Shown: positions 17,919 through 24,937 of the stretch, in pieces
Position numbering within the stretch: position 1 is the first letter of the stretch
Layout: each line of letters opens with the position of its first letter
Source: Deltaproteobacteria bacterium
GTDB lineage: Bacteria; Desulfobacterota; Binatia; Binatales; Binataceae
Assembly: GCA_021801125.1 (NCBI GenBank)
Contig: JAJYYI010000081.1
Location: 1 to 34,341, forward strand
DNA length: 34,341 bases
Reading direction: 5' to 3'
Notes under the pieces: model-generated
What the model saw: the letters and a program-made list of their open reading frames with translations, nothing else
Database searches by the model: none
What the model was told of the DNA's origin: nothing
Translations under genes and position numbers: made by a program

Positions 17919-18626
17919 CTATTGAGACAAGACCAACTCGGCCCAACGACCGAACACAGTGCTGGCGACTGGGCCAAGAGCGGTCAGGTAGTCACGAGCT
18001 TCGGCCACGCAGTGACGAGGGTCTACCCCGACCTGACGAAGCCTGGGTTCAAACGCATTCACACAAGCGGCGACCATCTCGCGTTTCATCTCCAGATGAA
18101 AAAGTAAGCCGTACGCGTTGGCACCATAACGATATGCCTGGCAGGTCGTCAAATCCGAACGCGCCAGCGATACCGCTCCCGCGGGCAAATCAAATATGTC
18201 GCCGTGCCAGACACAGGTGACAAACGAGGTCGGCAAATCATGGAAAAGACGGTCGCTCCGAGCGGATTCTTCCAAACGAACCGGCAGCCAGCCAATCTCG
18301 GGCGATGGGGCGGCCCAAACACCCGCGCCGAGCACAGCGGCCAGCATCTGGCTGCCCAGGCAAATTCCCAGCACCGGCTTGCCAAGGTTCAAGGCCTGCC
18401 GGATCATCCTCATCTCGTTTTCGATAAACGGGTAACGGTCACGATGGTGAACGCTAAACGGGCCGCCCAACACGATCAGACCGTGCGCGTCGCTAACGGA
18501 CACACATGCGCATCGTTGTTCAGCCCCGGAGCAGTAACTCCATCCGATCCCCACGCGTTGCAGCTCGTCCGCGATCACTCCGAGAGTTTCGCAACCATGG
18601 TGTTGCAACGCGAGTACTCGCCTCAT
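17919..18626 (-). CDS. Class I glutamine amidotransferase domain protein (GMP synthase-like)
   Basis: This stand-alone GATase of the GuaA-N/YbaK-like group has 235 residues. The nucleophile elbow KPVLGICLGSQMLAAVLG puts Cys at 89, the oxyanion strand is LIVLGGPFSVHHRD (50-63), and the catalytic His and Glu are in GLLFHLEM (H177, E179), so the full triad is present. The long tail (about 180-235) after the triad is typical of this family. Such proteins hydrolyse glutamine or gamma-glutamyl substrates, but no synthetase partner is encoded here. ATG 18626 has a weak ribosome binding site. It is divergent from the YkoF-like gene and convergent with the membrane protein gene. Substrate unknown. Confidence 0.88.
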   Translation of the reverse strand: MRRVLALQHHGCETLGVIADELQRVGIGWSYCSGAEQRCACVSVSDAHGLIVLGGPFSVHHRDRYPFIENEMRMIRQALNLGKPVLGICLGSQMLAAVLGAGVWAAPSPEIGWLPVRLEESARSDRLFHDLPTSFVTCVWHGDIFDLPAGAVSLARSDLTTCQAYRYGANAYGLLFHLEMKREMVAACVNAFEPRLRQVGVDPRHCVAEARDYLTALGPVASTVFGRWAELVLSQ

Positions 18627-18755
18627 GAAGTCAAAACTCTTAGCGCTCCAGTTTGTTTCAAGCTTAGCGGCTCCGCAGCGCCATGCAAAATCGGCGTTAT
18701 CTCTCAGCCGCTACTGTTCCCTTGATACTTTGTGCCACGCGGGAGGTACTCAGAC

Positions 18756-19022
18756 ATGGCTGCGGTTTTGATCAATGCTCAAGTTAGCGCTTATCCGTTA
18801 CGCCAGCAGCACCTGAGCCCCACAATTGACGCTGTAACCGCGGCCCTCAAGGCGCATGGCTTTCAAGTCGAGGTCGGCAGGATGAGCACCCAAATCAGCG
18901 GCGAAGCCAAAGCGGTGTTCGCCGCCCTTGAGGAGGCCTTTATGAAAGCGGCGGAAACAGGGCAAATCGTGATGACTTTGACGCTCTCAAATGCTTGCCC
19001 AACTCCAAGCGGCTCGAAGTGA
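18756..19022 (+). CDS. YkoF-like thiamine/HMP-binding domain protein
   Basis: This is a small cytoplasmic ferredoxin-like protein, 88 residues. It shows the family pattern INAQVSAYPLRQQHLSPTIDAV, VEVGRMSTQISGE and TLTLSNACPTP, known from Bacillus YkoF and related MTH1187-type proteins that bind thiamine or hydroxymethylpyrimidine. ATG 18756 has an excellent GGGAGG nine nt upstream; the in-frame ATG at 18732 has none. Its TGA overlaps the GTG of the downstream methyltransferase (GTGA), so the two are translationally coupled. No thiamine ABC transporter or TPP riboswitch is seen, so the ligand is inferred only from family. Confidence 0.82.
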   Translation: MAAVLINAQVSAYPLRQQHLSPTIDAVTAALKAHGFQVEVGRMSTQISGEAKAVFAALEEAFMKAAETGQIVMTLTLSNACPTPSGSK

Positions 19023-19717
19023 CATGGCACGTATTTGACCAAGCGGCGGCTGGTTACGAGCTATGGTACGCTACGCCCCGAGGACGGCGAGCTGACGCCG
19101 CGGAGCGTCGGATGCTTGAGTACCTGCTGGAGCCGTTCACTGGTGCGCGTTGCGCCCTAGAGATCGGTTGCGGGACTGGGCATTTCGCCGCATTTCTCGC
19201 CGCACGAGGCTTCGTTGTGACGGGCCTCGACCGCGCGCCTAGGATGTTGCAGGAGGCTCGCCGCCATTCTCCGTCGGTTCGCTTGGCTTTGGGTGAGGCG
19301 TGCCACTTGCCGTTTCGTTCCAAATCCGTAGACATGGCGGCTTTCGTCACGACGCTCGAGTTTCTCGACGATCCCACACGAGCATTGCGCGAGGCTGCGC
19401 GAGTCGCGCGAAAGGGTATCGTGGCGATAGCGTTGAATCGTTACAGCCTGGGAGGGCTCTCGCGCCGATGGGGACCGCAATCACGAGGCGCATTGTTGCC
19501 CCAGGCGCATGACTTTTCCATGACCCAATTTAGACGGCTTCTTCAAGATGCCACGGGCGCGTCCTCGGAACACGTTCGAGTTGCAAGCACGTTATTTCCT
19601 TCGGCGCTGTCTAGCAATATCTCCGGCCTCTGCTTGGGCGACGTACTGGGTGGCGCGGTTGAGTTAAATGATGCAACAATCAGAGATGTTGCTGCTTCGC
19701 AGCGGCTGGTTACGTAG
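19019..19717 (+). CDS. Class I SAM-dependent methyltransferase
   Basis: This is a soluble Methyltransf_11-type enzyme, 232 residues. Motif I is LEIGCGTGHFAAFLA (47-61), motif II acidic residue in VVTGLDRAPRM, and motif III region DMAAFVTTLEFLDDPTRALREAARV. The N-terminal FDQAAAGYELWYATPRG is the typical lid of UbiE-like small-molecule methyltransferases. GTG 19019 overlapping the upstream stop by 4 nt is preferred over TTG 18995, which lies deep in the YkoF-like gene. The coupling suggests the YkoF-like protein binds a substrate or product of this enzyme. The methyl acceptor is unknown. Confidence 0.85.
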   Translation: MTWHVFDQAAAGYELWYATPRGRRADAAERRMLEYLLEPFTGARCALEIGCGTGHFAAFLAARGFVVTGLDRAPRMLQEARRHSPSVRLALGEACHLPFRSKSVDMAAFVTTLEFLDDPTRALREAARVARKGIVAIALNRYSLGGLSRRWGPQSRGALLPQAHDFSMTQFRRLLQDATGASSEHVRVASTLFPSALSSNISGLCLGDVLGGAVELNDATIRDVAASQRLVT

Positions 19718-19797
19718 CGCGGGACTGTTCTAAGCGTCCGTCGTGGAGGCCTTAAACGTCCATCGCGCCGCGCTCCTAACGTCAGAGACAACATTCG

Positions 19798-21111
19798 TTG
19801 ATTGGTCGAAGCCAACCCGAGCGGCGGGTGCGCTCGAACTCCATCAAGATTCCTGTGAGCCTGGACTCCAATTCTTCAACCGTCGGCGAAGGTCCGCTTC
19901 CGCGGCGTATCGGACTAGGCACCGCCATAGCCGTGGTAATCGGCAGCATGGTAGGGAGCGGAATCTTCACGACGACAGGCTTTATCTCGCGCGACGTTGG
20001 CTCGCCCATAGCTTTGATGGCGCTGTGGGTGGCGGGAGGTTTAACCGCCTTGGCCGGCGCGCTGTGCTATAGCGAACTCGGCGGCGCAATGCCTGAAGCC
20101 GGTGGTGACTACGTATACTTGCGAGAGGCGTTCGGCCCCTTCGTCGCGTACCTGAGCGGTTGGACGTCGTTCTTGGTCGGCTTCAGCGGGGCGACCGCCG
20201 CCAGCGCGCTCGCCTTTGTTGGTTACTTGCGTTATTTCTTCCCGACCCTGGATAGCGCAGGGTTTGAGAGCAAACTTCTCGCGCTCGCGATCCTCTGGTC
20301 TCTCACCGGCGTACACGTCGCCGGCGTAGGTCCTGGGGGGAAGTTTCAACGTTTCTTTGCCGCAACGACCGTACTGGGGATGCTCGCGCTCATTGCTGCG
20401 GGTTTCAGCTCCGGCCGCGGCAACGCGCACAATTTCCTTACGGCTGCGCCCGCTCAAGGAAGCGCCGCAGTAGCGCTGATATTTGTGATGTACGCGTATA
20501 GCGGTTGGAACGCGGCCGCGTATCTGGCCGGCGAGATTCAGAATCCGTCGCGCAGGCTTCCAGCCGCTCTCATCACCGGCACCACGGTCGTCATCGTGCT
20601 CTACCTCGGCATGAACGCGATGTACCTTTACGCGCAGCCAACGGCCGAAATGGCAGGAGTGCTCGCGGTCGCCGAGAAGACCTCCGTGACGCTGCTGGGG
20701 CCGACGGCAGCGGGATTGATCGCCGGTCTCGTCGCGATTGTTCTAGTCGGCTCGACCAGCGCGTTGATTCTTTCCGGGCCGCGAGTCTACTACGCGATGG
20801 CGCGCGACGGAGTATTCTTTCGTTCCCTCTCAAAGCTGAATCCCAAGCTCGGCACGCCTGCCAGAGCGATCCTGCTGCAGGCCGCGTGGGCCAGCGTCCT
20901 CATCCTCTTCTTTCATGCATTCGAGCGGGTCGTTGTGTACACGGGGTTCGCGCTAACGGCGTTCACGGCGCTGACGGTCATCGCCCTCATTGTTCTGCGC
21001 GTGCGCCGGCCAACCGTAGCTCGGCCGTTCCTTACCCCGGGTTACCCATGGCTGCCGTCAGCCTATCTAGTCGTCTCGGCCTGGATCCTCACATATACTC
21101 TCGTACAATGA
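19798..21111 (+). CDS. APC-superfamily amino acid permease, frame cut by in-frame TGA
   Basis: This is a cation-coupled amino acid transporter of the APC family, 437 residues to the first stop. TM1 carries the substrate-binding helix break GSMVGSGIF, and TM6 has FVMYAYSGWNAAAYLAGEI, both hallmarks. About eleven helices are complete. The TGA at 21109-21111 falls in the loop before the last helix: the same frame continues for 33 codons (21112-21210), beginning PAEALYCLLAVASGIPFYF and ending at TAA 21211-21213, which reads as the usual final APC helix. The start is unsure: TTG 19798, GTG 19828 or GTG 19855 (the last gives a typical short N-terminus). Nonsense mutation, sequence error or readthrough are possible. 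Confidence 0.88.
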   Translation: MIGRSQPERRVRSNSIKIPVSLDSNSSTVGEGPLPRRIGLGTAIAVVIGSMVGSGIFTTTGFISRDVGSPIALMALWVAGGLTALAGALCYSELGGAMPEAGGDYVYLREAFGPFVAYLSGWTSFLVGFSGATAASALAFVGYLRYFFPTLDSAGFESKLLALAILWSLTGVHVAGVGPGGKFQRFFAATTVLGMLALIAAGFSSGRGNAHNFLTAAPAQGSAAVALIFVMYAYSGWNAAAYLAGEIQNPSRRLPAALITGTTVVIVLYLGMNAMYLYAQPTAEMAGVLAVAEKTSVTLLGPTAAGLIAGLVAIVLVGSTSALILSGPRVYYAMARDGVFFRSLSKLNPKLGTPARAILLQAAWASVLILFFHAFERVVVYTGFALTAFTALTVIALIVLRVRRPTVARPFLTPGYPWLPSAYLVVSAWILTYTLVQ

Positions 21112-21213
21112 CCGGCCGAGGCGCTGTACTGCCTGCTGGCCGTGGCGAGCGGAATTCCCTTTTACTTCACCAACCGATTTTTGCTGCGCCCAGGTTCATA
21201 CGATGCGCGGTAA
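21112..21213 (+). pseudogene. Displaced last helix of the APC permease after an in-frame TGA
   Basis: These 33 sense codons and TAA are in the same frame as the permease. They contain P-x-E-A-L at the start of a hydrophobic helix, then IPFYFTNRF and a polar tail, matching the usual end of APC transporters (P-x-E-A-L ... G-x-P-x-Y). There is no start codon or ribosome binding site of its own. The stop context CAA-TGA-C is of the leaky type. Confidence 0.6.
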
Positions 21214-21341
21214 AATCGGCGATTCGTCGCGATCTCTACTTGGCCGGTGACAAACGGCTAAGAACGTGACCGCGAACTTTTTTGATTGGAAAAGGGCGCC
21301 ACGACCGCAATGTAAACATCTTGGAGAGGAACTAATAACTA

Positions 21342-22076
21342 ATGAAGCTGCCGCCAAGTTATAGGAACTGCGCATGGATGCTCGCGATGGCGCTCGTGCT
21401 TTTGGCCTCGACGGCCGCGTACGCGCAGGAGGCCTCAAGCGCCCATCATTGTTTCCAAAACGCGTCGTACTGGGCGCGTGTCTTCGAGCAACCGGAGCGC
21501 GCTAAGTGGCAGAAGCCTGACGAGGTGGTGCAAGCTCTCGGCCTAAAGCCGGGAGAAACGGTGATCGATATCGGAGCGGGAACCGGCTATTTCACGCGCC
21601 GCTTCGCCCGAGCGGTCGCCCCTAACGGCCGCGCAATTGGTGTGGACATCGAGCCTGGAATGGTTGCCTATATGAAGGCCGACGCCAAGAAGCTAAAGGT
21701 CGCCAACTATCAAGCCCATCTCGCGCAACCCGACGACCCGCAAGTTGCGCCGCGCGAAGCCGACGTCATCTTCTTCTGCGACGTGTTGCACCATGTCGAC
21801 AATCGCGTCGCCTACCTCCGCAAACTCACATCAGCGCTTAAGCCCGACGGCCGCATAGCGGTCGTCGATTTCCAGAAAACCGCGCCGCTCGGGCCGCCCA
21901 CCGCCGAAAAAATCTCGCAGGATGAAATGATCGCGGAGTTCAAACGAGCCGGGTATCGCTTGGTTGGCAAGCATACCTTTCTTCCGTATCAGTATTTCCT
22001 CGAATTTGCCCCCGAGTCGCCTTCCGCGCAAAACAAGAACGGTCGAGGCGCGACCGAGCACGGACCGTCGGACTGA
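21342..22076 (+). CDS. Secreted SAM-dependent methyltransferase
   Basis: This class I methyltransferase has a clear signal peptide, 244 residues. Residues 1-28 form a basic start, a hydrophobic core (WMLAMALVLLASTAA) and an AYA cleavage site. The mature part begins with a segment HHCFQNASYWARVFEQPERAKWQKPDEVV, which I recognise as recurrent in exported methyltransferases of this type, followed by motif I VIDIGAGTGYFTRRFA (74-89), an acidic motif II (GVDIEPGM) and FFCDVLHHVDN. ATG 21342 has GGAGAGG about twelve nt upstream. Use of SAM outside the cytoplasm is puzzling. The gene stands alone after the APC permease. Substrate unknown. Confidence 0.85.
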   Translation: MKLPPSYRNCAWMLAMALVLLASTAAYAQEASSAHHCFQNASYWARVFEQPERAKWQKPDEVVQALGLKPGETVIDIGAGTGYFTRRFARAVAPNGRAIGVDIEPGMVAYMKADAKKLKVANYQAHLAQPDDPQVAPREADVIFFCDVLHHVDNRVAYLRKLTSALKPDGRIAVVDFQKTAPLGPPTAEKISQDEMIAEFKRAGYRLVGKHTFLPYQYFLEFAPESPSAQNKNGRGATEHGPSD

Positions 22077-22325
22077 CGCTGTTGTCCGTCCCGATGCAGT
22101 CCTCCAACTCAGCGCGATAGGCGGCGAACCGGCGCGTTAACTCGCCTGCGGGAGCCATTGCCGCCCTAAGAGATTAATGGAGCGAGGCTCCTGCCAGATC
22201 CGCGCCGCGCGCTCACGCGCCAGCGCTCCCACCCACAAGCCGCGGCGAGAATCGCAAAGAACGTGGCGCCGGTCTTCCTGTTTCGGTTGGACACAGCGAA
22301 TCCTGTAGCGATTAGCATCAAACCG

Positions 22326-22342
22326 CCGCCGTGAGACGGCGG
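22326..22342. repeat. Inverted repeat upstream of hsp20 promoter
   Basis: CCGCCG (22326-22331), loop TGAGA, CGGCGG (22337-22342) form a stable hairpin, centred about 115 nt upstream of the transcription start implied by the sigma-54-like element. It could be an activator site or the end of an upstream transcript; the choice is inference. Confidence 0.35.
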
Positions 22343-22421
22343 TGAAACCGCAACGGTAGAGCCTTTCTTCGTCCCGAGAATACCCAATCGCAGGCTCCCA
22401 GAAAGCGCTCAGGGCGGGAAC

Positions 22422-22437
22422 TGGCATGCGATTCGCT
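22422..22437 (+). promoter_or_regulatory. Sigma-54-like promoter before hsp20
   Basis: TGGCATG-CGAT-TCGCT matches 10 of 12 fixed positions of TGGCACG-N4-TTGCW with exact phasing (GG 22423-22424, GC 22435-22436). The implied start near 22448 gives an unusually long leader of about 210 nt. Confidence 0.45.
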
Positions 22438-22562
22438 ACATTAGAATTAGGCGAAAGCAAGGTGATAAGGAGACGGTGCTCGCGCCGGTGTGGAGTGCAC
22501 GGGAGTGTTTTGCGGGTGAAGCCGGACGCAATCGGAACTTAGGTTGAGGCGGAGGTACCAGA

Positions 22563-22580
22563 AACCGGCAAGTGCCGGTT
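22563..22580 (+). other. Hairpin in the hsp20 5' leader
   Basis: AACCGGC (22563-22569), loop AAGT, GCCGGTT (22574-22580) form a perfect 7-bp stem 78 nt before the start codon. It does not itself cover the Shine-Dalgarno, so an RNA-thermometer role is only a possibility. Confidence 0.4.
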
Positions 22581-22658
22581 GCAAGGTTGCCAATGCAAAG
22601 GAAGAGGTAGACACAGGCGTCGGTTTGTTTAGAACTGTTAGCCTAAGGAGGTTCAGCC

Positions 22659-23105
22659 ATGGGCGCGTTTTTGCCGTGGAGAATGTCCCGCGAGATGGAA
22701 CGCATGAGCCGGATGTTCGACCGGATGTTCCGAGAATGGCCTTGGCCAATTGAAACCGAAGAAGAGCGCGCTCATCTTTCCGCTCCGGTGGAGTGCTATG
22801 TACAAAACAACGACCTAGTGATTCGTGCGGATGTCCCGGGAGTTGAACCTAAGGACATTGAGATTAGTCTGCTCGGCAACGTCTTGACGATTAAAGGTGA
22901 GCGAAAGGCCAAGCGGGAGATTAAAGAGCACGAGTATTTGCGGCGGGAAATTGCCTACGGGGGGCTCGAACGCCACATCCCGGTGCCGGAGGGTGTGCAA
23001 GCGGATCGAATAAAGGCAGGGTTCAAAAACGGAGTGGTCGAAATAACCATACCGTTGGCGAAAGAAGTCACCGCAAAAAAGATTCCCGTAGTCGAGTCGA
23101 AGTGA
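22659..23105 (+). CDS. Small heat-shock protein Hsp20
   Basis: This ATP-independent holdase binds unfolding clients, 148 residues. A Met/Arg-rich N-terminal arm (MERMSRMFDRMFREWPWP) leads to the alpha-crystallin domain (about 41-135) with ADVPGVEPKDIEISLLGNVLTIKGER, FKNGVVEITIPL and the C-terminal I-x-V type motif IPV (142-144) used for oligomer assembly. ATG 22659 follows a perfect anti-SD match TAAGGAGG seven nt upstream, implying strong translation. It leads the stress block and is followed by uspA on the same strand. A sigma-54-like promoter and a long structured leader precede it; no CIRCE element was seen. Confidence 0.95.
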   Translation: MGAFLPWRMSREMERMSRMFDRMFREWPWPIETEEERAHLSAPVECYVQNNDLVIRADVPGVEPKDIEISLLGNVLTIKGERKAKREIKEHEYLRREIAYGGLERHIPVPEGVQADRIKAGFKNGVVEITIPLAKEVTAKKIPVVESK

Positions 23106-23144
23106 TCGCGATGCCACGGAGGTGAAGGGAGGTAGCGCACAGGC

Positions 23145-23173
23145 TCTACATTCTGTGCAACTGGAATTATAGT
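23145..23173 (+). promoter_or_regulatory. Candidate sigma-70 promoter before uspA
   Basis: TCTACA (23145-23150; four of six to TTGACA), a 17-nt spacer and TATAGT (23168-23173; five of six to TATAAT) lie in the hsp20-uspA gap. The spacing is ideal. It would give a leader of about 150 nt containing the hairpin at 23205-23226. Confidence 0.4.
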
Positions 23174-23204
23174 AACGGTTGGCTGAATTGGCGTCCTGCG
23201 CGAG

Positions 23205-23226
23205 GCGTCGCCATCTTCGGCGACGC
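23205..23226 (+). repeat. Hairpin between hsp20 and uspA
   Basis: GCGTCGCC (23205-23212), loop ATCTTC, GGCGACGC (23219-23226) form a perfect 8-bp stem. No T run follows. It may attenuate or protect transcripts between the two genes. Confidence 0.4.
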
Positions 23227-23328
23227 GACGGGAGCGTGGGAGAGATAGCGAAAGCTGAACCGACCGAATGGAAATCGACAGGTGGCTGTCAAGTCTTAAG
23301 AGCGGTTCGTAGGTTGAGGGAGCAGCGT

Positions 23329-23781
23329 ATGAGATTTCCCTTTCGCAAGATATTGTGTCCGATTGACTTCGACGAAAATTCGCTCGGAGCTTTGGACAAG
23401 GCTATCGAACTCGCCCGCCATTCCAAAGGTGAGATCATCCTAGTCCACGTCGTACCGCTTGTGATGCCCTTCGGCGACGCCCCTATCCCGCCCGATCTCT
23501 ACGTAGACCAGCACGAAGCGCGAAACAAGCTGGACGACATCGCCCAAAAGAAATTGAGCGGAGTCAAGCATCAGACAGCCATCTGGGTGGGGGATGTCGT
23601 CGGGAGCATACTCGAGGCGATCGGGAAATTTGATCCGGACGTTCTGGTGATGGCAACCCATGGCCGCGGCGGGCTCGCTCACCTGTTTCTCGGCAGCGTC
23701 ACCGAGGTAATAGTGCGAAAAGCCACCTGCCCTGTGTTGACGGTTCGAGGCGAACCTTCCACGGTTTCCGGCAAGAACTAA
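23329..23781 (+). CDS. Universal stress protein, single UspA domain
   Basis: This is a cytoplasmic stress protein of the ATP-binding UspA class, 150 residues. It starts FPFRKILCPIDFDENSLGALDKAIELAR, and the nucleotide-binding loop reads MATHGRGGLAHLFLGSVTEVIVR, the HG-x9-GS pattern of ATP-binding members such as MJ0577, with Ala at the first Gly. ATG 23329 has GAGGGAG upstream; the open frame back to 23179 has no suitable start. It is about 40% like the UspA part of the next gene by eye, so the two are tandem paralogues. It lies between hsp20 and the UspA-CBS gene, and two large inverted repeats follow it. Confidence 0.93.
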   Translation: MRFPFRKILCPIDFDENSLGALDKAIELARHSKGEIILVHVVPLVMPFGDAPIPPDLYVDQHEARNKLDDIAQKKLSGVKHQTAIWVGDVVGSILEAIGKFDPDVLVMATHGRGGLAHLFLGSVTEVIVRKATCPVLTVRGEPSTVSGKN

Positions 23782-23799
23782 GCGACTACTTCTTACAGG

Positions 23800-23839
23800 C
23801 TATCCGCCGCACGACGGCCAGCGGGCGCGCGGCGGATAG
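23800..23839 (+). terminator. Long hairpin after uspA
   Basis: A perfect 11-bp inverted repeat, CTATCCGCCGC (23800-23810) and GCGGCGGATAG (23829-23839), with an 18-nt loop begins 18 nt after the uspA stop. Position suggests transcript termination, though no T run follows. Confidence 0.45.
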
Positions 23840-23939
23840 GGCTTGCGTACAGAAAGCGCACGCACAGTTAAAGCGCGTCTTCCACTGCGTACGCATTGAA
23901 TTAGCGGCCGGCACCGGTCGCGTCATTTGCGCAGCCCAG

Positions 23940-23976
23940 CCGATGGCGCCAGCACCACGGGTTTTGGCGCCATCGG
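23940..23976. repeat. 12-bp perfect inverted repeat upstream of uspA-CBS promoter
   Basis: CCGATGGCGCCA (23940-23951), 13-nt spacer, TGGCGCCATCGG (23965-23976). The centre lies about 107 nt upstream of the start implied by the sigma-54-like promoter at 24039, a usual distance for an enhancer-binding protein. It could equally be a second terminator hairpin. Confidence 0.45.
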
Positions 23977-24038
23977 ACACAAACGCGATCCTAATCCTCC
24001 AGCGCAACCCTCTTTCCACGTTCCTCACCGGCAGGCAG

Positions 24039-24054
24039 TGGCACGGCGTTGGCT
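24039..24054 (+). promoter_or_regulatory. Sigma-54-like promoter before uspA-CBS
   Basis: TGGCACG-GCGT-TGGCT matches 11 of 12 fixed positions of TGGCACG-N4-TTGCW, with GG at 24040-24041 and GC at 24052-24053. The implied start near 24065 gives a 26-nt leader carrying AAGGAG (24076-24081). This also excludes the TTG at 24049 as a start codon. Confidence 0.65.
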
Positions 24055-24090
24055 ATAAGTAATCTCGCCACCGCCAAGGAGTTGGCTCAA

Positions 24091-24897
24091 ATGGCATTTC
24101 CATTTCGCAAAATTCTTTGTCCCGTGGATTTCAACGACAGCCCAAACGTCGCGCTCGACACGGCCGGCGCTTTAGCGCGGCAAAACGACGGAACCGTCAT
24201 CTTGCTTCACGTAGTACCCACGATTGTGGCGCCAACCGGGATTCCGGTTTACGCCGACCTATATAGGAGCCAAGAGAGTGCGGCGCTCACCAGATTGCAG
24301 GAGATTGCACAAGGGCATCTGCCAGGCGTCAAGTACGAGTTCTTGACTCACATGGGCGATCCCGCCACGACCATCCTCAAAACGGTGAGAAACAGCGCCG
24401 CAGACCTGGTGGTCATGGCGACGCACGGGCGAAGGGGCTTGTCCCGCTTGTTCCTCGGGAGCGTCGCCGAGGCGGTCGTTCGCGAGGCGCGATGTCCGGT
24501 GCTAACGGTGCGCGAGATGCACCCTCAGGAATATCTCGCCGGATGGTGGATGACCCGCAACCCGGTCACGGCGACGCCGGAGGAAAAGCTCTCCTCGATT
24601 AACGCTAAGATGTTGGAGGGAGGTTTCCGCTGCGTACCGATCGTCAAGGAGGGAACCGTGGTGGGAATCGTAACGGACCGCGATCTGCGCCTACATACAG
24701 GCTTTCTCGATCAAACCGAAGCGTTCAAGGCGATGAGCGAGGCACTCATAACCATCACGCCATCGACCAGTATACGCGAGACCGCACGTCTGCTGCGCGA
24801 GCGAAAGATCGGTGCGCTGCCCGTGGTGGAAGACGGCAAGCTCGTCGGGGTGATCACCACCACCGACGTGTTAGGCGCGTTGACGGCCGAGGATTGA
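24091..24897 (+). CDS. UspA domain fused to a CBS pair
   Basis: This stress or energy-sensing fusion has 268 residues. The UspA domain (1-142) starts FPFRKILCPVDFNDSPNVALD and has the nucleotide loop MATHGRRGLSRLFLGS. A linker with GWWMTRNPVTATP leads to two CBS motifs (about 154-203 and 213-266; VGIVTDRDLR and VGVITTTDVL), which as a Bateman module usually bind adenine nucleotides. Both halves may therefore read ATP/AMP status. ATG 24091 with AAGGAG nine nt upstream is the start; the frame to TTG 24049 lies in the promoter. It ends 40 nt before the kinase-fusion gene, so the two are probably cotranscribed from the sigma-54-like promoter. Confidence 0.93.
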   Translation: MAFPFRKILCPVDFNDSPNVALDTAGALARQNDGTVILLHVVPTIVAPTGIPVYADLYRSQESAALTRLQEIAQGHLPGVKYEFLTHMGDPATTILKTVRNSAADLVVMATHGRRGLSRLFLGSVAEAVVREARCPVLTVREMHPQEYLAGWWMTRNPVTATPEEKLSSINAKMLEGGFRCVPIVKEGTVVGIVTDRDLRLHTGFLDQTEAFKAMSEALITITPSTSIRETARLLRERKIGALPVVEDGKLVGVITTTDVLGALTAED

Positions 24898-24937
24898 ACG
24901 ATACTCCGGCCGCGTCAACACTCGGAGCCCTACGGCA

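Larger units (their letters stand above)
22077..22658. other. 582-nt region upstream of hsp20, no gene
   Basis: I see no convincing gene; a minus-strand frame (22137-22460) lacks family resemblance. The region holds a hairpin (22326-22342), a sigma-54-like promoter (22422-22437), and a leader of about 210 nt with a second hairpin (22563-22580) before hsp20. Confidence 0.5.
23782..24090. other. 309-nt structured intergenic region between usp genes
   Basis: No gene is seen. It contains two long perfect inverted repeats (23800-23839 and 23940-23976), a 10-bp palindrome TGCGTACGCA (23886-23895), and the sigma-54-like promoter with ribosome binding site for the UspA-CBS gene. Confidence 0.55.

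Noticed and set aside
22137-22460. 107-codon minus-strand frame upstream of hsp20
   Set aside because: Arg-rich, no ribosome binding site, no recognised motif, and it crosses the hsp20 promoter.
22440-22660. CIRCE (HrcA) operator near hsp20, and also near groEL
   Set aside because: I looked for TTAGCACTC-N9-GAGTGCTAA and found no acceptable match.
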